NCBI GenBank assembly: GCA_019232795.1
Contig: JAFANH010000061.1
Coordinates: 1 to 59,083, forward strand
DNA length: 59,083 nt
Source: Burkholderiaceae bacterium
GTDB lineage: Bacteria; Pseudomonadota; Gammaproteobacteria; Burkholderiales; Burkholderiaceae_D
Direction of reading: 5' to 3'
A program made the position numbers and the translations under genes. Below, in pieces: positions 1 to 11,243 of this stretch. The notes under the pieces are model-generated. The model was not told the DNA's origin, did not search any database, and saw only the letters and a list, made by a program, of their open reading frames with translations. Numbering within the stretch: the stretch's first letter is position 1; each line of letters opens with the position of its first letter.

Positions 1-109
1 CGTTTGGTTTCGCCATAACACTAATTTGAAGCAATGCATCGCACTATTTAAATGAATTGAATCGCACTAACCAGACGCAATGTACTACACTAAAATGGCG
101 TAATCAACA
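1..109 (-). mobile_element. Tn7-like transposon terminus with 23-bp spaced repeats (element extends left, out of window)
   Basis: CACTA recurs at 19, 42, 65 and 88, exactly 23 bp apart. Read on the minus strand the units end in TTAGTG or ATAGTG and three share a CATTG/CAATT-like core. The minus strand from 109 begins TGTTGATTACGCCATTTTAG. Tn7-family elements start with TGT and carry arrays of roughly 20-bp TnsB sites, and the known Vibrio element Tn6677 starts with TGTTGAT. I infer a TnsB-type transposase-binding array and element end. The transposition genes would lie left of the window and are not seen, so the family is not proven. Confidence 0.5.
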
Positions 110-385
110 TTGCTGACCGGCATAATCCAGCGGTTACCTATTCCCCCGGCGACGCTTGTTTCAGCCTCAGATGCTATAAATTCTCGATGAAAGTATCGTT
201 TTTTATCGAAAAGTTATGATTTTTCGGAAAAAGTTAAAAGAATTCGATGTTCAATGGCACTAAACCACCCCGCTGCTTCTAGTCTTTAGGGACGCAAATC
301 AAAGACATTTGCTTCACTATAGGCTATTGTTTATTAAGTCATTTCTCGAAAAATTCTAACTTTCCAATGGCGGCTTATCAACATT
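110..385 (-). mobile_element. Second, probably decayed, related transposon end (AT-rich, gene-free)
   Basis: The minus strand from 385 reads TGTTGATAAGCCGCCATTGG, close to the terminus at 109, and both termini are followed outward by TGCCGGTCA (114–122 and 398–406 on the plus strand). Several TCGAAAAGTTA-like stretches occur at about 184, 206 and 224, and another at 345, but without strict spacing. I see no gene. It may be the remnant of an earlier insertion of a related element in the same orientation. This is inference from end similarity only. Confidence 0.3.
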
Positions 386-549
386 TCGAACGTCGAATGA
401 CCGGCAAACTACTTCCTTAATACGGTTGGGCACCTTTTCCGGCTGGAGTTTCACCGATTAGTCCATTAGGCAATTGTTTTTGCGCAAAATCGTTGGCGAT
501 TTCCCAAGGGCAGCGAACAGCGGAGTAAAGTAGGAAGCTCTCTCCCAGC

Positions 550-1917
550 TTGCAAGTGGCAATGTATTCGAACCCGACACAATGGCGACGCATTCGTAAG
601 CGGGTGCTTGTGCTAGGCGAATCCATCCGTTCTGTTGCGAGAAAGGAGGGCATGAGCAGAAACACGCTTCGAAAAATCCTCGCGTCCGACGCACCGCGTC
701 GATACGGCAATCGAGACGTTCAGAAAAAAAACGTAGTCCGCTCCCCATCACCGAAGCCATGTCGCGCCGAAACTTTGCGGCTGCAGTGGATGGAATGGCT
801 GTACGACCTGGAACGAAGAAAATCCCCAAGCGATTTAATGGAAGCTGCACTCCCAGGTAAAAATCAGCTCCAGCGCAAGAAAATCCTCTGTGTGATTGCT
901 CGTAGGGATGGCTTTCCAGTAAGTGCAATTACTGAGCACCTTTGCATGTCCAGAAACACGGTCAAAAAATGCTTGCTCTTGTTCTCCACGGGCGGGCTAG
1001 ATGCTTTGTTGAGCAGAAAGGAACGACCTCGCAAGGCCAACGATGAATCGTTCAGAAAGATGCTATTCGGTCTGTTGCATGAACCACCCTCGCTGTCAGG
1101 ATTCAATCGCACCACTTGGCGCATGGATGACCTGCAATTGGCGCTTGCCGCCAAAGGATGTCCGGCATGCGATAGCGTCATTCGCGAAGCGATTCGCGCG
1201 GCGGGCTTCCGATGGAAATCGGCCAAGGTAGTACTCACCAGCACAGACCCTCAATACAGGGAAAAGCTGGACCATCTCCAGAACGTGCTCTCTCACCTCG
1301 GCGAAGACGAACGCTTCTTCTCGGTCGACGAGTTCGGCCCGTTCGCGGTCAAAGCCAAACCTGGGCGCGTCCTTGCCGGTCCCGGCGAAAACCCAAGTGT
1401 TCCGCAATGGCAGATGTCGAAAGGTTGGCTGATAGCGACCGCCGCCCTTGAGCTCTCACGTAACAGATTGACGCACTTCTATTCCCGGGCGAAAAACACC
1501 ACTGAAATGATAAGGATGGCAAAGGCACTCCTTGAGGAATATCGTGATGCGCGGACCCTTTACCTGTCTTGGGATGCTGCCTCATGGCACGTGTCCAAAG
1601 AACTGCTGGCCTTTATCGAAAAGCACAATGGCACTGCGGATGGCAGGCCACGCATTGAACTTGTGCCGCTGCCCGCGTCGGCACAGTTCCTCAACGTCAT
1701 CGAATCGGTATTTAGCGGCATGGCGCGAGCCATTATCCACAACAGCGACTATTCATCAGTCAAAGCGGCGAGCGAGGCTATCGACCGCTATTTCGAAGAA
1801 CGAAACAGATATTTCGCCGAGCACCCGAGACGGGCAGGTAAAAAAATCTGGGGCAACGAGCGGACGGAAACAGTCTTTGACCACACAAACAATTGCAAAG
1901 ACCCCGCCTACCGCTAA
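550..1917 (+). CDS. IS630-type DDE transposase
   Basis: The protein is 455 aa from a TTG at 550; a GGAAG at 533–537 suits that start, while the first ATG is at 562. Two helix-turn-helix regions are visible, at about residues 22–45 (SVARKEGMSRNTLRKIL) and about 120–140 (AITEHLCMSRNTVKKCL). The RNase-H-like DDE core follows: FFSVDEFGPF, then LYLSWDAASWH, then LPASAQFLNVIESVFSGMAR, matching the D-D-E order of the IS630/Tc1-mariner group, with the second and third acidic residues in the expected contexts. The reading frame is intact. It converges on gyrB with about 92 bp between stop codons. I could not define its terminal inverted repeats or TA duplication, so whether it is a complete IS or cargo of the adjacent Tn7-like ends is open. 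Confidence 0.88.
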   Translation: MQVAMYSNPTQWRRIRKRVLVLGESIRSVARKEGMSRNTLRKILASDAPRRYGNRDVQKKNVVRSPSPKPCRAETLRLQWMEWLYDLERRKSPSDLMEAALPGKNQLQRKKILCVIARRDGFPVSAITEHLCMSRNTVKKCLLLFSTGGLDALLSRKERPRKANDESFRKMLFGLLHEPPSLSGFNRTTWRMDDLQLALAAKGCPACDSVIREAIRAAGFRWKSAKVVLTSTDPQYREKLDHLQNVLSHLGEDERFFSVDEFGPFAVKAKPGRVLAGPGENPSVPQWQMSKGWLIATAALELSRNRLTHFYSRAKNTTEMIRMAKALLEEYRDARTLYLSWDAASWHVSKELLAFIEKHNGTADGRPRIELVPLPASAQFLNVIESVFSGMARAIIHNSDYSSVKAASEAIDRYFEERNRYFAEHPRRAGKKIWGNERTETVFDHTNNCKDPAYR

Positions 1918-2009
1918 CCCAACTTCGCCGTCCCAAGGAAGACAGACACTTGCAAGTCCATTCCAATGCACACCGTATCAATTTAGCGTGTCGCCACCTA
2001 CAAACATGT

Positions 2010-4742
<2,733 letters not shown>

Positions 4743-4748
4743 TAGTGA

Positions 4749-5855
4749 TCAAATACGCATCGGCATCACCACATACTTGAAGTCGGCATTGTCGGGCACC
4801 GTGATCAAGGCCGAGGAGTTGGCGTCGCCCAGGGCGATGTTGATGCTGTCGCACTTGAGGTTGTTCAACACGTCGAGCAGATAGGTGACGTTGAAGCCGA
4901 TGTCGATGCTGTCGCCGCCGTAGTCGATTTCGAATTCTTCGACCGCTTCTTCCTGTTCGGCATTGGTGGAGCTGATCTTCATGCTGCCCGGCGCTACCAC
5001 GCAGCGCACGCCCTTGAACTTGTCGGAAGTCATGATGGCGGCGCGTTGCAGCGAGCGCAGGAACTGGTCGCGGCCGATCGTGAAGTTGTTCTTGTAGCCC
5101 TTGGGGACCACGCGCGTGTAGTCGGGGAACTTGCCTTCCACCAGCTTGGAGATCAGTTCGATGTCGGCGAACTTGAGCTTGATCTGGTTGTTGGCGATCT
5201 GGATGTCGACCGGTTCGTCGGTGTCGCCCAGCAGGCGCTGCAATTCCATGATGGTCTTGCGCGGGATGATCACTTCCTGGCGCTGGAATTCCTGATCGGT
5301 GGCGATCTGGCAGAACGCCAGGCGGTGGCCGTCGGTGGCCACGGCGATGATGTGCTTGCCGTCCACCACCAGCAGCAGGCCGTTCAGGTAGTAACGGATG
5401 TCTTGCTGGGCCATGGCGAAGTGCACCATGTCGAACAGATGCTTGAGCGTCTTTTGCGGCAGCGCGACCTTGGCGTTGAAATGATCGGCTTCGGCCACGG
5501 TGGGGAATTCTTCGGCGGCCAGCGTCTGCAGCGCGAAGCGCGACTTGCCGGACTGTACCGTCATGCGCTTGTTGGCCAGCGTGAGCGTGACTTCGTTCGA
5601 TTCGGGCAGGGCGCGCAGGATGTCGAGCAGCTTGCGCGCAGCCACGGTGGTGGCGGCGACTTCGCCGCCGCTGCCGACCTCGGCGTGCGTGGTGATCTGC
5701 ACTTCGATGTCGGTAGACAGGAAAGAGACTTTGTCGCCGTCCTTGCGGATGAGGATATTGGCCAGAATCGGCAAGGTGTGCCGACGCTCGACAATACCGC
5801 TCACAATTTGCAGTGGCCGGAGAAGACTATCTCTGTGGGCTTTGACCAATTGCAT
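4749..5855 (-). CDS. dnaN: DNA polymerase III sliding clamp (beta subunit)
   Basis: The ring-shaped processivity clamp of the replicative polymerase. It is 368 aa, matching the family length of about 366–370, from MQLVKAHRDSLLRPLQIVSGIVE to a C-terminal VMPMRI, the typical DnaN end. Three repeated clamp domains are expected; the ATDGHRLA motif typical of domain 2 is present. It lies between dnaA and gyrB in the same orientation, with 460 bp to dnaA that hold the candidate origin and 216 bp of palindromes to gyrB, so each gene may have its own promoter. Confidence 0.97.
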   Translation of the reverse strand: MQLVKAHRDSLLRPLQIVSGIVERRHTLPILANILIRKDGDKVSFLSTDIEVQITTHAEVGSGGEVAATTVAARKLLDILRALPESNEVTLTLANKRMTVQSGKSRFALQTLAAEEFPTVAEADHFNAKVALPQKTLKHLFDMVHFAMAQQDIRYYLNGLLLVVDGKHIIAVATDGHRLAFCQIATDQEFQRQEVIIPRKTIMELQRLLGDTDEPVDIQIANNQIKLKFADIELISKLVEGKFPDYTRVVPKGYKNNFTIGRDQFLRSLQRAAIMTSDKFKGVRCVVAPGSMKISSTNAEQEEAVEEFEIDYGGDSIDIGFNVTYLLDVLNNLKCDSINIALGDANSSALITVPDNADFKYVVMPMRI

Positions 5856-6179
5856 AGTGTTCCTTATCGATAAATTAAACTGCTATCTATTACTTGCGGT
5901 CTAGCTACAAATTCGGCGATGTACGTTTTGGCTTTCTGCATCCGATCCCCTTTCCTGATCTGAAGCGAAGCAAACTGGAAATATTGGACAAAGCGGTAAC
6001 GCTGACATCGATGCAATATGCCGTCCCGATTGCATCGAGCATGGCTGCATGAGTCGTTGCTAAGTCATCGTATTAATGATGCGTTTTTTCCATCCTCTAT
6101 TTTGACAGAAAACGGCCCTCAAAGGCGGCCCGGACGCCGCTTTGGCGCGGCACGGCGAGCGGCTTGGGTGGGTCGGAAA

Positions 6180-6288
6180 ATGATGTCAAAAATACAAACA
6201 AAGTGCTTGCATCTTCATCAATCATTTTGGGCCTTATGCACTGCTTGTCCCAACGTTTTCCACACGCTTATCAACCAAGTTATCCACA
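6180..6288. other. oriC: Candidate replication origin (DnaA-box cluster, oriC)
   Basis: In the 462-bp gap between dnaN and dnaA, sites resembling TTWTNCACA lie in one orientation at 6234 (TTATGCACT, one mismatch), 6256 (TTTTCCACA, perfect), 6268 (TTATCAACC, two mismatches) and 6280 (TTATCCACA, perfect). The last three are 12 bp apart. An AT-rich stretch, 6180–6230, adjoins them and could be the unwinding element. The rest of the gap (5856–6180) shows no gene. Clustering beside dnaA makes this the best origin candidate in the window. GC-skew reversal could not be computed here. Confidence 0.65.
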
Positions 6289-6317
6289 GGCTGATAGGCA
6301 GCTGGGTGCGGCCCTGT

Positions 6318-7721
6318 TCAGCCTTTCAGGGTCTGCTCCAGAACGTGCAGTTCGTGGTTGATTTCCGGACTCTTGCTGCGGTCGGCGGCAATCTTGCGCA
6401 CCGCATGCAGCACGGTGGTATGGTCGCGGCCGCCGAACAGTTCGCCGATTTCGGGCAGGCTTTTCTGGGTCAATTCCTTGGCGAGGTACATCGCGATCTG
6501 GCGCGGCCGGGCGATATTGGCCGGCCGCTTCTTCGAATACATGTCGGCGACCTTGATGCTGAAGAAATCGGCCACGGTCTTTTGAATGTTCTCCACGGAA
6601 ATCTGCCGGTTTTGCACGGTCAGCAAATCCTTGAGCGCATCCTTGACCACGTCGATGGTGATGTCCTTGTTGTGGAAACGCGAGTAAGCGAGGATCTTGC
6701 GCAGCGCCCCTTCGAGTTCGCGCACGTTGGAACGCAGGTGTTTGGCGACGAAAAACGCCACATCGTCGGAGAAGCTGACGCCTTCCTGGTTGGCCTTTTT
6801 TAGCAAAATGGCAACCCGCATTTCCAGCTCGGGCGGCTCGACGGCGACCGTGAGGCCAGAGTCGAAACGCGAAATCAGGCGGTCATCCATGCCGCTGATT
6901 TCCTTGGGATAGGTGTCGCTGGTGATGATGATTTGTTTCTTTGCTGCAATCAACGCCTCGAAGGCGTAGAAGAATTCTTCCTGGGTGCGGCTCTTGCCGC
7001 CGAAGAATTGGATATCGTCGATCAGCAGCAGATCGAGCGAATGGTAGTAGCGCTTGAAGTCGTCAAAACCCTTGCGTTGGTAAGCGGTCACTACGTCGCG
7101 AACGTACTGTTCTGCGTGGATATAGCGGATCTTGACCGACGGATTTTCTGCCAGCACCTGGTTGCCGATGGCGTGGATCAGGTGGGTTTTGCCGAGGCCC
7201 ACGCCGCCATACAAGAACAGCGGGTTGTAGGAAACGCCGGGGTTGTTGGCAACCTGGATGGCGGCGGCGCGCGCCAACTGGTTGGCCTTGCCGGTCACGA
7301 AACTGTCGAAGGTCAGGGCCGAATTGACACGGCTCTGGTCGTGGCGCGGGGTCGGGTCGGTGATGACAGCCGGCGCTTCCACCAGCCGTTCCGGCGCGGC
7401 CAACTGGCCGCCGTCTTCGTCGATGCTTATTAAGGATGCCGAACTTGCCGGGGCGGAGGCACTGGGGCGTCTGCCGTTAACGCGCGGGTCGAGCACGAAC
7501 AAGACTTCCACGTTGGACTGCCAATGCTGGGCGGCCAGCGCGCTGATGCGGCTGGAAAACTGGGCTTTGACCCAGTCCAGTTTGAAGCGGTTGGGCGCCG
7601 CAATGCGCAGGCGGCCGTCCTCGTAGTCAAGCGGCGTCAGCGGCTTGATCCAGGCACTAAATTGCTGCGGAGTCAGTTCCTGCTCCAGCTGCGCGGAGCA
7701 GGTCTGCCAGAAATTTTCCAT
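6318..7721 (-). CDS. dnaA: Chromosomal replication initiator DnaA
   Basis: The AAA+ initiator that binds DnaA boxes and opens oriC. It is 467 aa, normal for the family. Domain I begins [20 protein letters not shown]. After a short linker of about 60 residues come Walker [10 protein letters not shown] at 172–180 and Walker [11 protein letters not shown] at 231–240. The C-terminal DNA-binding domain carries the signature [15 protein letters not shown], ending in TLKG. The ATG at 7721 follows a short AT-rich leader. It is divergent from rpmH and transcribed toward dnaN. A perfect DnaA box at 7836–7844 upstream of the gene could mediate autoregulation. Confidence 0.98.
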   Translation of the reverse strand: MENFWQTCSAQLEQELTPQQFSAWIKPLTPLDYEDGRLRIAAPNRFKLDWVKAQFSSRISALAAQHWQSNVEVLFVLDPRVNGRRPSASAPASSASLISIDEDGGQLAAPERLVEAPAVITDPTPRHDQSRVNSALTFDSFVTGKANQLARAAAIQVANNPGVSYNPLFLYGGVGLGKTHLIHAIGNQVLAENPSVKIRYIHAEQYVRDVVTAYQRKGFDDFKRYYHSLDLLLIDDIQFFGGKSRTQEEFFYAFEALIAAKKQIIITSDTYPKEISGMDDRLISRFDSGLTVAVEPPELEMRVAILLKKANQEGVSFSDDVAFFVAKHLRSNVRELEGALRKILAYSRFHNKDITIDVVKDALKDLLTVQNRQISVENIQKTVADFFSIKVADMYSKKRPANIARPRQIAMYLAKELTQKSLPEIGELFGGRDHTTVLHAVRKIAADRSKSPEINHELHVLEQTLKG

Positions 7722-8187
7722 GAATCTTATGTATTAAGGAGTGGGAGAATAGGGTCCGGCTCGCTGTTCTTCAAGGTTGTTCGGCGCGAGGGGACCGTCC
7801 ACAGGTTGCGGCTATTCTACCCGCGCCCGGCCAAGTTATCCACAGGTCGGAGCTATATTTTTAAGATAAAAAATAAATTTTCCGGCTTGCCAAAATCGCG
7901 ATTTTCTGCCAGTCGCGAGTCGCCGGAATTTCTGTCAAGCGGGGCGCCTGGGGCGGCGTCGAAACTTGGCAATTTATTACTGAATTGCGGCACGAGGACA
8001 AAGGCAAATTTTGTCTGTTTTGCGACGCCGGCCCGGATCGGAAATAAGGGGAAGTCCGGGGCTGAAAATGAAGGCGCGCGCGACGCAGCGGCATGGCCAC
8101 GATAGCAAGATGACAGCAAGAGCGGCTGCCCGACGTGCCGCATGCGGCGTAGCCCGGCTATTTTCCTTGCCCAAGCACGCTAAATGA
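7722..8187. other. dnaA–rpmH divergent intergenic region
   Basis: No gene is seen here. It contains one perfect DnaA box, TTATCCACA, at 7836–7844 and a very AT-rich run at 7851–7880 next to it. This may be the dnaA promoter and autoregulatory site, or a second half of a bipartite origin. Only one good box is present, so I place the main origin on the other side of dnaA. Confidence 0.5.
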
Positions 8188-8217
8188 TTGACAAACAAGG
8201 GGAAAATGCTGTCTAAT
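8188..8217 (+). promoter_or_regulatory. Sigma-70 promoter for rpmH
   Basis: A perfect –35 TTGACA at 8188–8193 is followed by TCTAAT at 8212–8217 with an 18-bp spacer. Transcription would start near 8225, leaving a leader of about 170 nt before the rpmH ATG at 8396. It would drive rpmH and the downstream rnpA–yidD genes. Confidence 0.6.
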
Positions 8218-8395
8218 TCAAGGTTCTCCCCGCGTTGAGCAGGTTTTGTTGTCGCCTAAGCGCATCAGCATCAGCGTATGCCGCATGTGTGGCGTGTGTC
8301 TAAGCGCGGGGCCGCCCTTCCGGCAACATGGCGTCGGGCGTGACGATCCGATTTATTTCCAAGCTGATTTAGAAGCTTAATTAAGCGAGACCATA

Positions 8396-8533
8396 ATGAA
8401 ACGTACTTACCAACCTTCCGTTGTCCGCCGCAAGCGCACTCATGGCTTCCGCGCCCGTATGGCAACCCGTGGCGGCCGTGCCGTGCTGAACGCACGCCGC
8501 GCCAAGGGCCGCAAGCGCCTGGCAGTGGTTTAA
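8396..8533 (+). CDS. rpmH: 50S ribosomal protein L34
   Basis: A 45-aa, very basic protein of the large ribosomal subunit, beginning [18 protein letters not shown] and ending KGRKRLAVV, nearly identical to the L34 consensus. It is one residue longer than the usual 44. It is the first gene of the conserved rpmH–rnpA–yidD–yidC–mnmE block that flanks dnaA in many proteobacteria. The ATG follows the purine-rich AAGCGAGACCATA. Confidence 0.97.
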   Translation: MKRTYQPSVVRRKRTHGFRARMATRGGRAVLNARRAKGRKRLAVV

Positions 8534-8571
8534 GCCTGGCGTCTTTGCCTGGCTGACTGCCTGCTGCTGGC

Positions 8572-8961
8572 GTGACCGGCGATCGCACAGAAGCGCATTC
8601 GTTTCAATTTGCGCGCGATCGGCGAATTGTAAAAACGGATGAGTTTTCATCCGTTTTTCGTTTGCGCCCGGCGCAGCGGACTGCACACTTTGTGTTGTAC
8701 ACCCGCACCAATCATTTAGCGCACGCGCGTCTCGGCGTAGTCGCGGCCAAGCGTTTTGCGCCGCGCGCGGTGACCCGCAACACCATCAAACGGATTTCCC
8801 GCGAACTGTTCCGCCAGGCCGCGTTGCCTGCGCTCGACTGTATCGTGAGGCTGAGCAAGCCCCTCAACGGCAAGAACGACCCGGCCACCGGCGCTGCCTT
8901 GCGTGCCGCTGTGCGCGCCGAGCTGCAGCGCCTGTTCCAATTGCCCGCGGTGACAAAATGA
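8572..8961 (+). CDS. rnpA: Ribonuclease P protein component
   Basis: The protein cofactor of RNase P, which with the RNA subunit trims the 5' ends of pre-tRNAs. It is 129 aa with the family signature [10 protein letters not shown] at about residues 68–77 and the preceding conserved [18 protein letters not shown] stretch. There is no ATG in frame at the N-terminus, so the GTG at 8572 is used; it lies 38 bp after rpmH. The stop TGA overlaps the yidD ATG by four bases, so the two are translationally coupled. Confidence 0.95.
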   Translation: MTGDRTEAHSFQFARDRRIVKTDEFSSVFRLRPAQRTAHFVLYTRTNHLAHARLGVVAAKRFAPRAVTRNTIKRISRELFRQAALPALDCIVRLSKPLNGKNDPATGAALRAAVRAELQRLFQLPAVTK

Positions 8962-9233
8962 AATCCCTGCTGGTTGGACTGGTGCGGCTTTACCAGTGGG
9001 GCATCAGTCCCATGATGGGGCCGACTTGCCGTTTTTATCCCACCTGCTCGAACTACGCCGTGGAAGCCTTGCACACGCATGGTGCCTTGAAAGGCTTCTG
9101 GCTGGCGCTGGTGCGCGTGAGCAAATGCCACCCGTGGAATGGCGGCGGCTTTGATCCGGTGCCTCCTGTGGCATCTACCGACCTGTCCCAATCTCATCTG
9201 CATGCGCCCGGCTGTGGCTGCAAGCATTCCTGA
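8958..9233 (+). CDS. yidD: Membrane protein insertion efficiency factor YidD
   Basis: A 91-aa small protein of the inner face of the cytoplasmic membrane that aids YidC/Sec-dependent insertion. It shows the conserved core [18 protein letters not shown] and then [14 protein letters not shown]. Its C-terminus carries extra Cys and His residues ([12 protein letters not shown]). It overlaps rnpA by 4 nt and is followed after 23 bp by yidC. Confidence 0.95.
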   Translation: MKSLLVGLVRLYQWGISPMMGPTCRFYPTCSNYAVEALHTHGALKGFWLALVRVSKCHPWNGGGFDPVPPVASTDLSQSHLHAPGCGCKHS

Positions 9234-9256
9234 ATTCTCTGATTAAGCGTGCTCCT

Positions 9257-10915
9257 ATGAATATGGATATCAAACGTCTCGTACTCGGGTTTGTATTCTT
9301 GTTTTCGGTACTGACCCTGTGGAACAAATGGGCCGTGTACAACGGCAAGGCGCCGCTGTTCGCGCCGCAACCGCCGGCCAGCGCCAGCGCTGTTGCCAAT
9401 GCGGGAGGCGTGCCGCCCGCACCGACCGTGGCCGCTGCGGGCACGCCTGCCGCTTCTGCCACCTCTGCGACCGCGCCGGCAGAAACGCCTGTACACAGCG
9501 AACCGGTAACAGTTACGACCGACGTCTTCAAGGCCGTGTTCGATACCGAAGGCGCGCAGCTTAAGCACCTGGAACTGTTGCAGCACCAGGACGCCAAGGA
9601 CCCGAGCAAGAACGTGGTGATCTTCGACGACACCCCCAAGCTCACCTATCTGGCCCAAACCGGTTTGACCGGCGACCTGTATCCCAACCACCGCTCGGGC
9701 TATACCGTGCGTCCGGGACCGCGTTCGCTCGACAATGGCGACCAGCTGCAAGTGGTGTTCGATTCGGAAAAAGGCGGCGTCAAGCTGAGCAAGATCTTCA
9801 CGTTCAAGCGCGGCAGCTATAGCGTAGACGTCAAGCATGAAGTGACCAACAATACCGCTGCGCCGATTACGCCGACGCTGTACATGCAATTGGTGCGCGA
9901 TGGCACGCCGCCCGAGCGCGTTTCGCGCTTTGCGCCGAGCACTTTCAATGGCCCGGCCGTGTATACCGATGCCGACAAGTTCCAGAAGCTGACTTTCGAG
10001 AAGATCGAAAAGGGCACGGCCGACCACGCCAACCACGCCGACAACGGCTGGGTGGCCTTGATCCAGCACTTCTTCGTCTCGGCTTTCATTCCGCAGGAAA
10101 AGACGCCGCGCGATATTTTTGCGCGCAAGGTGGACAACAACCTGTACGCGATCGGCACCACGCAGACGCTGCCGGTGCTGGCGCCCGGCGCGACCGAAGC
10201 GACCGACGCCACACTGTACAGCGGCCCGCAGGAAACCGCGGTGCTGGAAAAGGTTGCGCCCGGTTTCGACCTGGTCAAGGATTACGGCTTCTTCACCCTG
10301 GTGGCCAAGCCTATCTTCTGGATGATGGCGCAGATCCACAACATGCTCGGCAACTGGGGCTGGACCATCATAGTCTTCACGGTGCTGATGAAGATCGTGT
10401 TCTTCCCGCTGTCGGCATCGAGCTTCCGCTCCATGGCCAAGATGAAGGTGGTGGGGCCGAAGATGCAAGCGATCCGCGAGCGCTACAAGAGCGACCCGCA
10501 AAAGATGAACCAGGCCATGATGGAGCTGTACAAGGAAGAAAAGGTCAACCCGCTCGGCGGCTGCCTGCCGGTGCTGGTGCAGATGCCGGTGTTCATCGCG
10601 CTGTATTCGGTGCTGCAAGCCAGCGTGGAAACGCGCAACGCGCCCTGGGTAGGCTGGATCCACGACTTGTCGACGCCTGACCCGCTGTATATCCTGCCGG
10701 CCCTCCTGGCGGTGATGATGTTCATCCAGACCAAGCTCAACCCGGCCCCGCCCGACCCCGTGCAAGCCAAGGTGATGATGGTGATGCCGCTGGTGTTCTC
10801 GGCGATGTTCTTCCTGTTCCCGTCGGGCGTGGTGCTGTACTACGTGATCAACACGGTGCTGACGATTGCGCAGCAGTGGATCATCAATAACAAGCTGGCG
10901 CCGAAGGCGGCGTAG
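9257..10915 (+). CDS. yidC: Membrane protein insertase YidC
   Basis: The Oxa1-family insertase that works alone or with SecYEG. It is 552 aa, typical of Gram-negative YidC. An N-terminal membrane anchor (VLGFVFLFSVLTLWNKW) is followed by an Ala/Pro-rich linker at about 40–85, the large periplasmic beta-domain at about 90–340, and the conserved insertase core from GFFTLVAKPIFWMM onward. The core includes NWGWTIIVFTVLMKIVFFPL and the basic cytoplasmic loop with QKMNQAMMELYKEEKVNPLG. The C-terminus is NNKLAPKAA. A strong terminator follows at once. Confidence 0.97.
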   Translation: MNMDIKRLVLGFVFLFSVLTLWNKWAVYNGKAPLFAPQPPASASAVANAGGVPPAPTVAAAGTPAASATSATAPAETPVHSEPVTVTTDVFKAVFDTEGAQLKHLELLQHQDAKDPSKNVVIFDDTPKLTYLAQTGLTGDLYPNHRSGYTVRPGPRSLDNGDQLQVVFDSEKGGVKLSKIFTFKRGSYSVDVKHEVTNNTAAPITPTLYMQLVRDGTPPERVSRFAPSTFNGPAVYTDADKFQKLTFEKIEKGTADHANHADNGWVALIQHFFVSAFIPQEKTPRDIFARKVDNNLYAIGTTQTLPVLAPGATEATDATLYSGPQETAVLEKVAPGFDLVKDYGFFTLVAKPIFWMMAQIHNMLGNWGWTIIVFTVLMKIVFFPLSASSFRSMAKMKVVGPKMQAIRERYKSDPQKMNQAMMELYKEEKVNPLGGCLPVLVQMPVFIALYSVLQASVETRNAPWVGWIHDLSTPDPLYILPALLAVMMFIQTKLNPAPPDPVQAKVMMVMPLVFSAMFFLFPSGVVLYYVINTVLTIAQQWIINNKLAPKAA

Positions 10916-10935
10916 TCAGAAATAGGATGTAATAA

Positions 10936-10964
10936 AAAACCCGCGCTTGTCGCGGGTTTTTTTA
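10936..10964 (+). terminator. Rho-independent terminator after yidC
   Basis: A stem of AAAACCCGCG and CGCGGGTTTT around a short CTTGT loop is followed by a T run. It lies 20 bp past the yidC stop and closes the rpmH-to-yidC unit. Confidence 0.9.
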
Positions 10965-11019
10965 TGGATCGGGGATGATATTCGGTGTCGTAAGCGACTA
11001 GCTAACTTACCCCTCCGTC

Positions 11020-11216
11020 GTCCCCGCGCAGGCGGGGACCCATACTGAGGAGGCTCGGGCGAACTCACCATGGGCCCCCGCCTACGCGAGGGCGACGGGG
11101 AAATTTGGGGACAATTTTCTTGCTATGCCCGCATGCGAGCGACGTCTCTAGTAGGTAGGCTGGGATGTAATCCCAGCTTCCCCAACGCGGACATTTTGCT
11201 GGGATTCCATCCCAGC
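11020..11216. repeat. Cluster of intergenic palindromes between yidC and the MFS gene
   Basis: Hairpins are visible at 11020–11039 (GTCCCCGC … GCGGGGAC), with a weaker partner at about 11074–11096, and a pair at 11159–11177 and 11198–11216 (GCTGGGAT … ATCCCAGC). They resemble dispersed palindromic repeats seen elsewhere in the window (39950–40024, 41291–41317). No gene is seen in 10965–11243. Confidence 0.6.
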
Positions 11217-11243
11217 GGGGCGGCCAACCGCCTACTCTCTACC

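Noticed and set aside
1..109. Possible CRISPR array from the regular 23-bp spacing
   Set aside because: The units are themselves the repeated part, with no repeat–spacer alternation, and only short cores are conserved; a transposon-end array fits better.
548..1963. Terminal inverted repeats of the transposase gene based on CTTGCAAGT at both sides
   Set aside because: CTTGCAAG is itself a palindrome and one copy lies at the gene start; the match does not extend.
1986..2006. A third TGT-type transposon end just after the gyrB stop
   Set aside because: The minus strand from 2006 starts TGTTTGTAGGTGGCGACACG, but it lacks TGTTGAT and has no repeat array, so the likeness is weak.
7836..7880. Main oriC between dnaA and rpmH
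   Set aside because: Only one perfect DnaA box is present there, against a cluster of four on the dnaN side; kept as a secondary or autoregulatory site.
9194..10765. A 523-codon minus-strand frame opposite yidC
   Set aside because: It is His/Arg-rich, antisense to a certain gene and has no recognisable domain.
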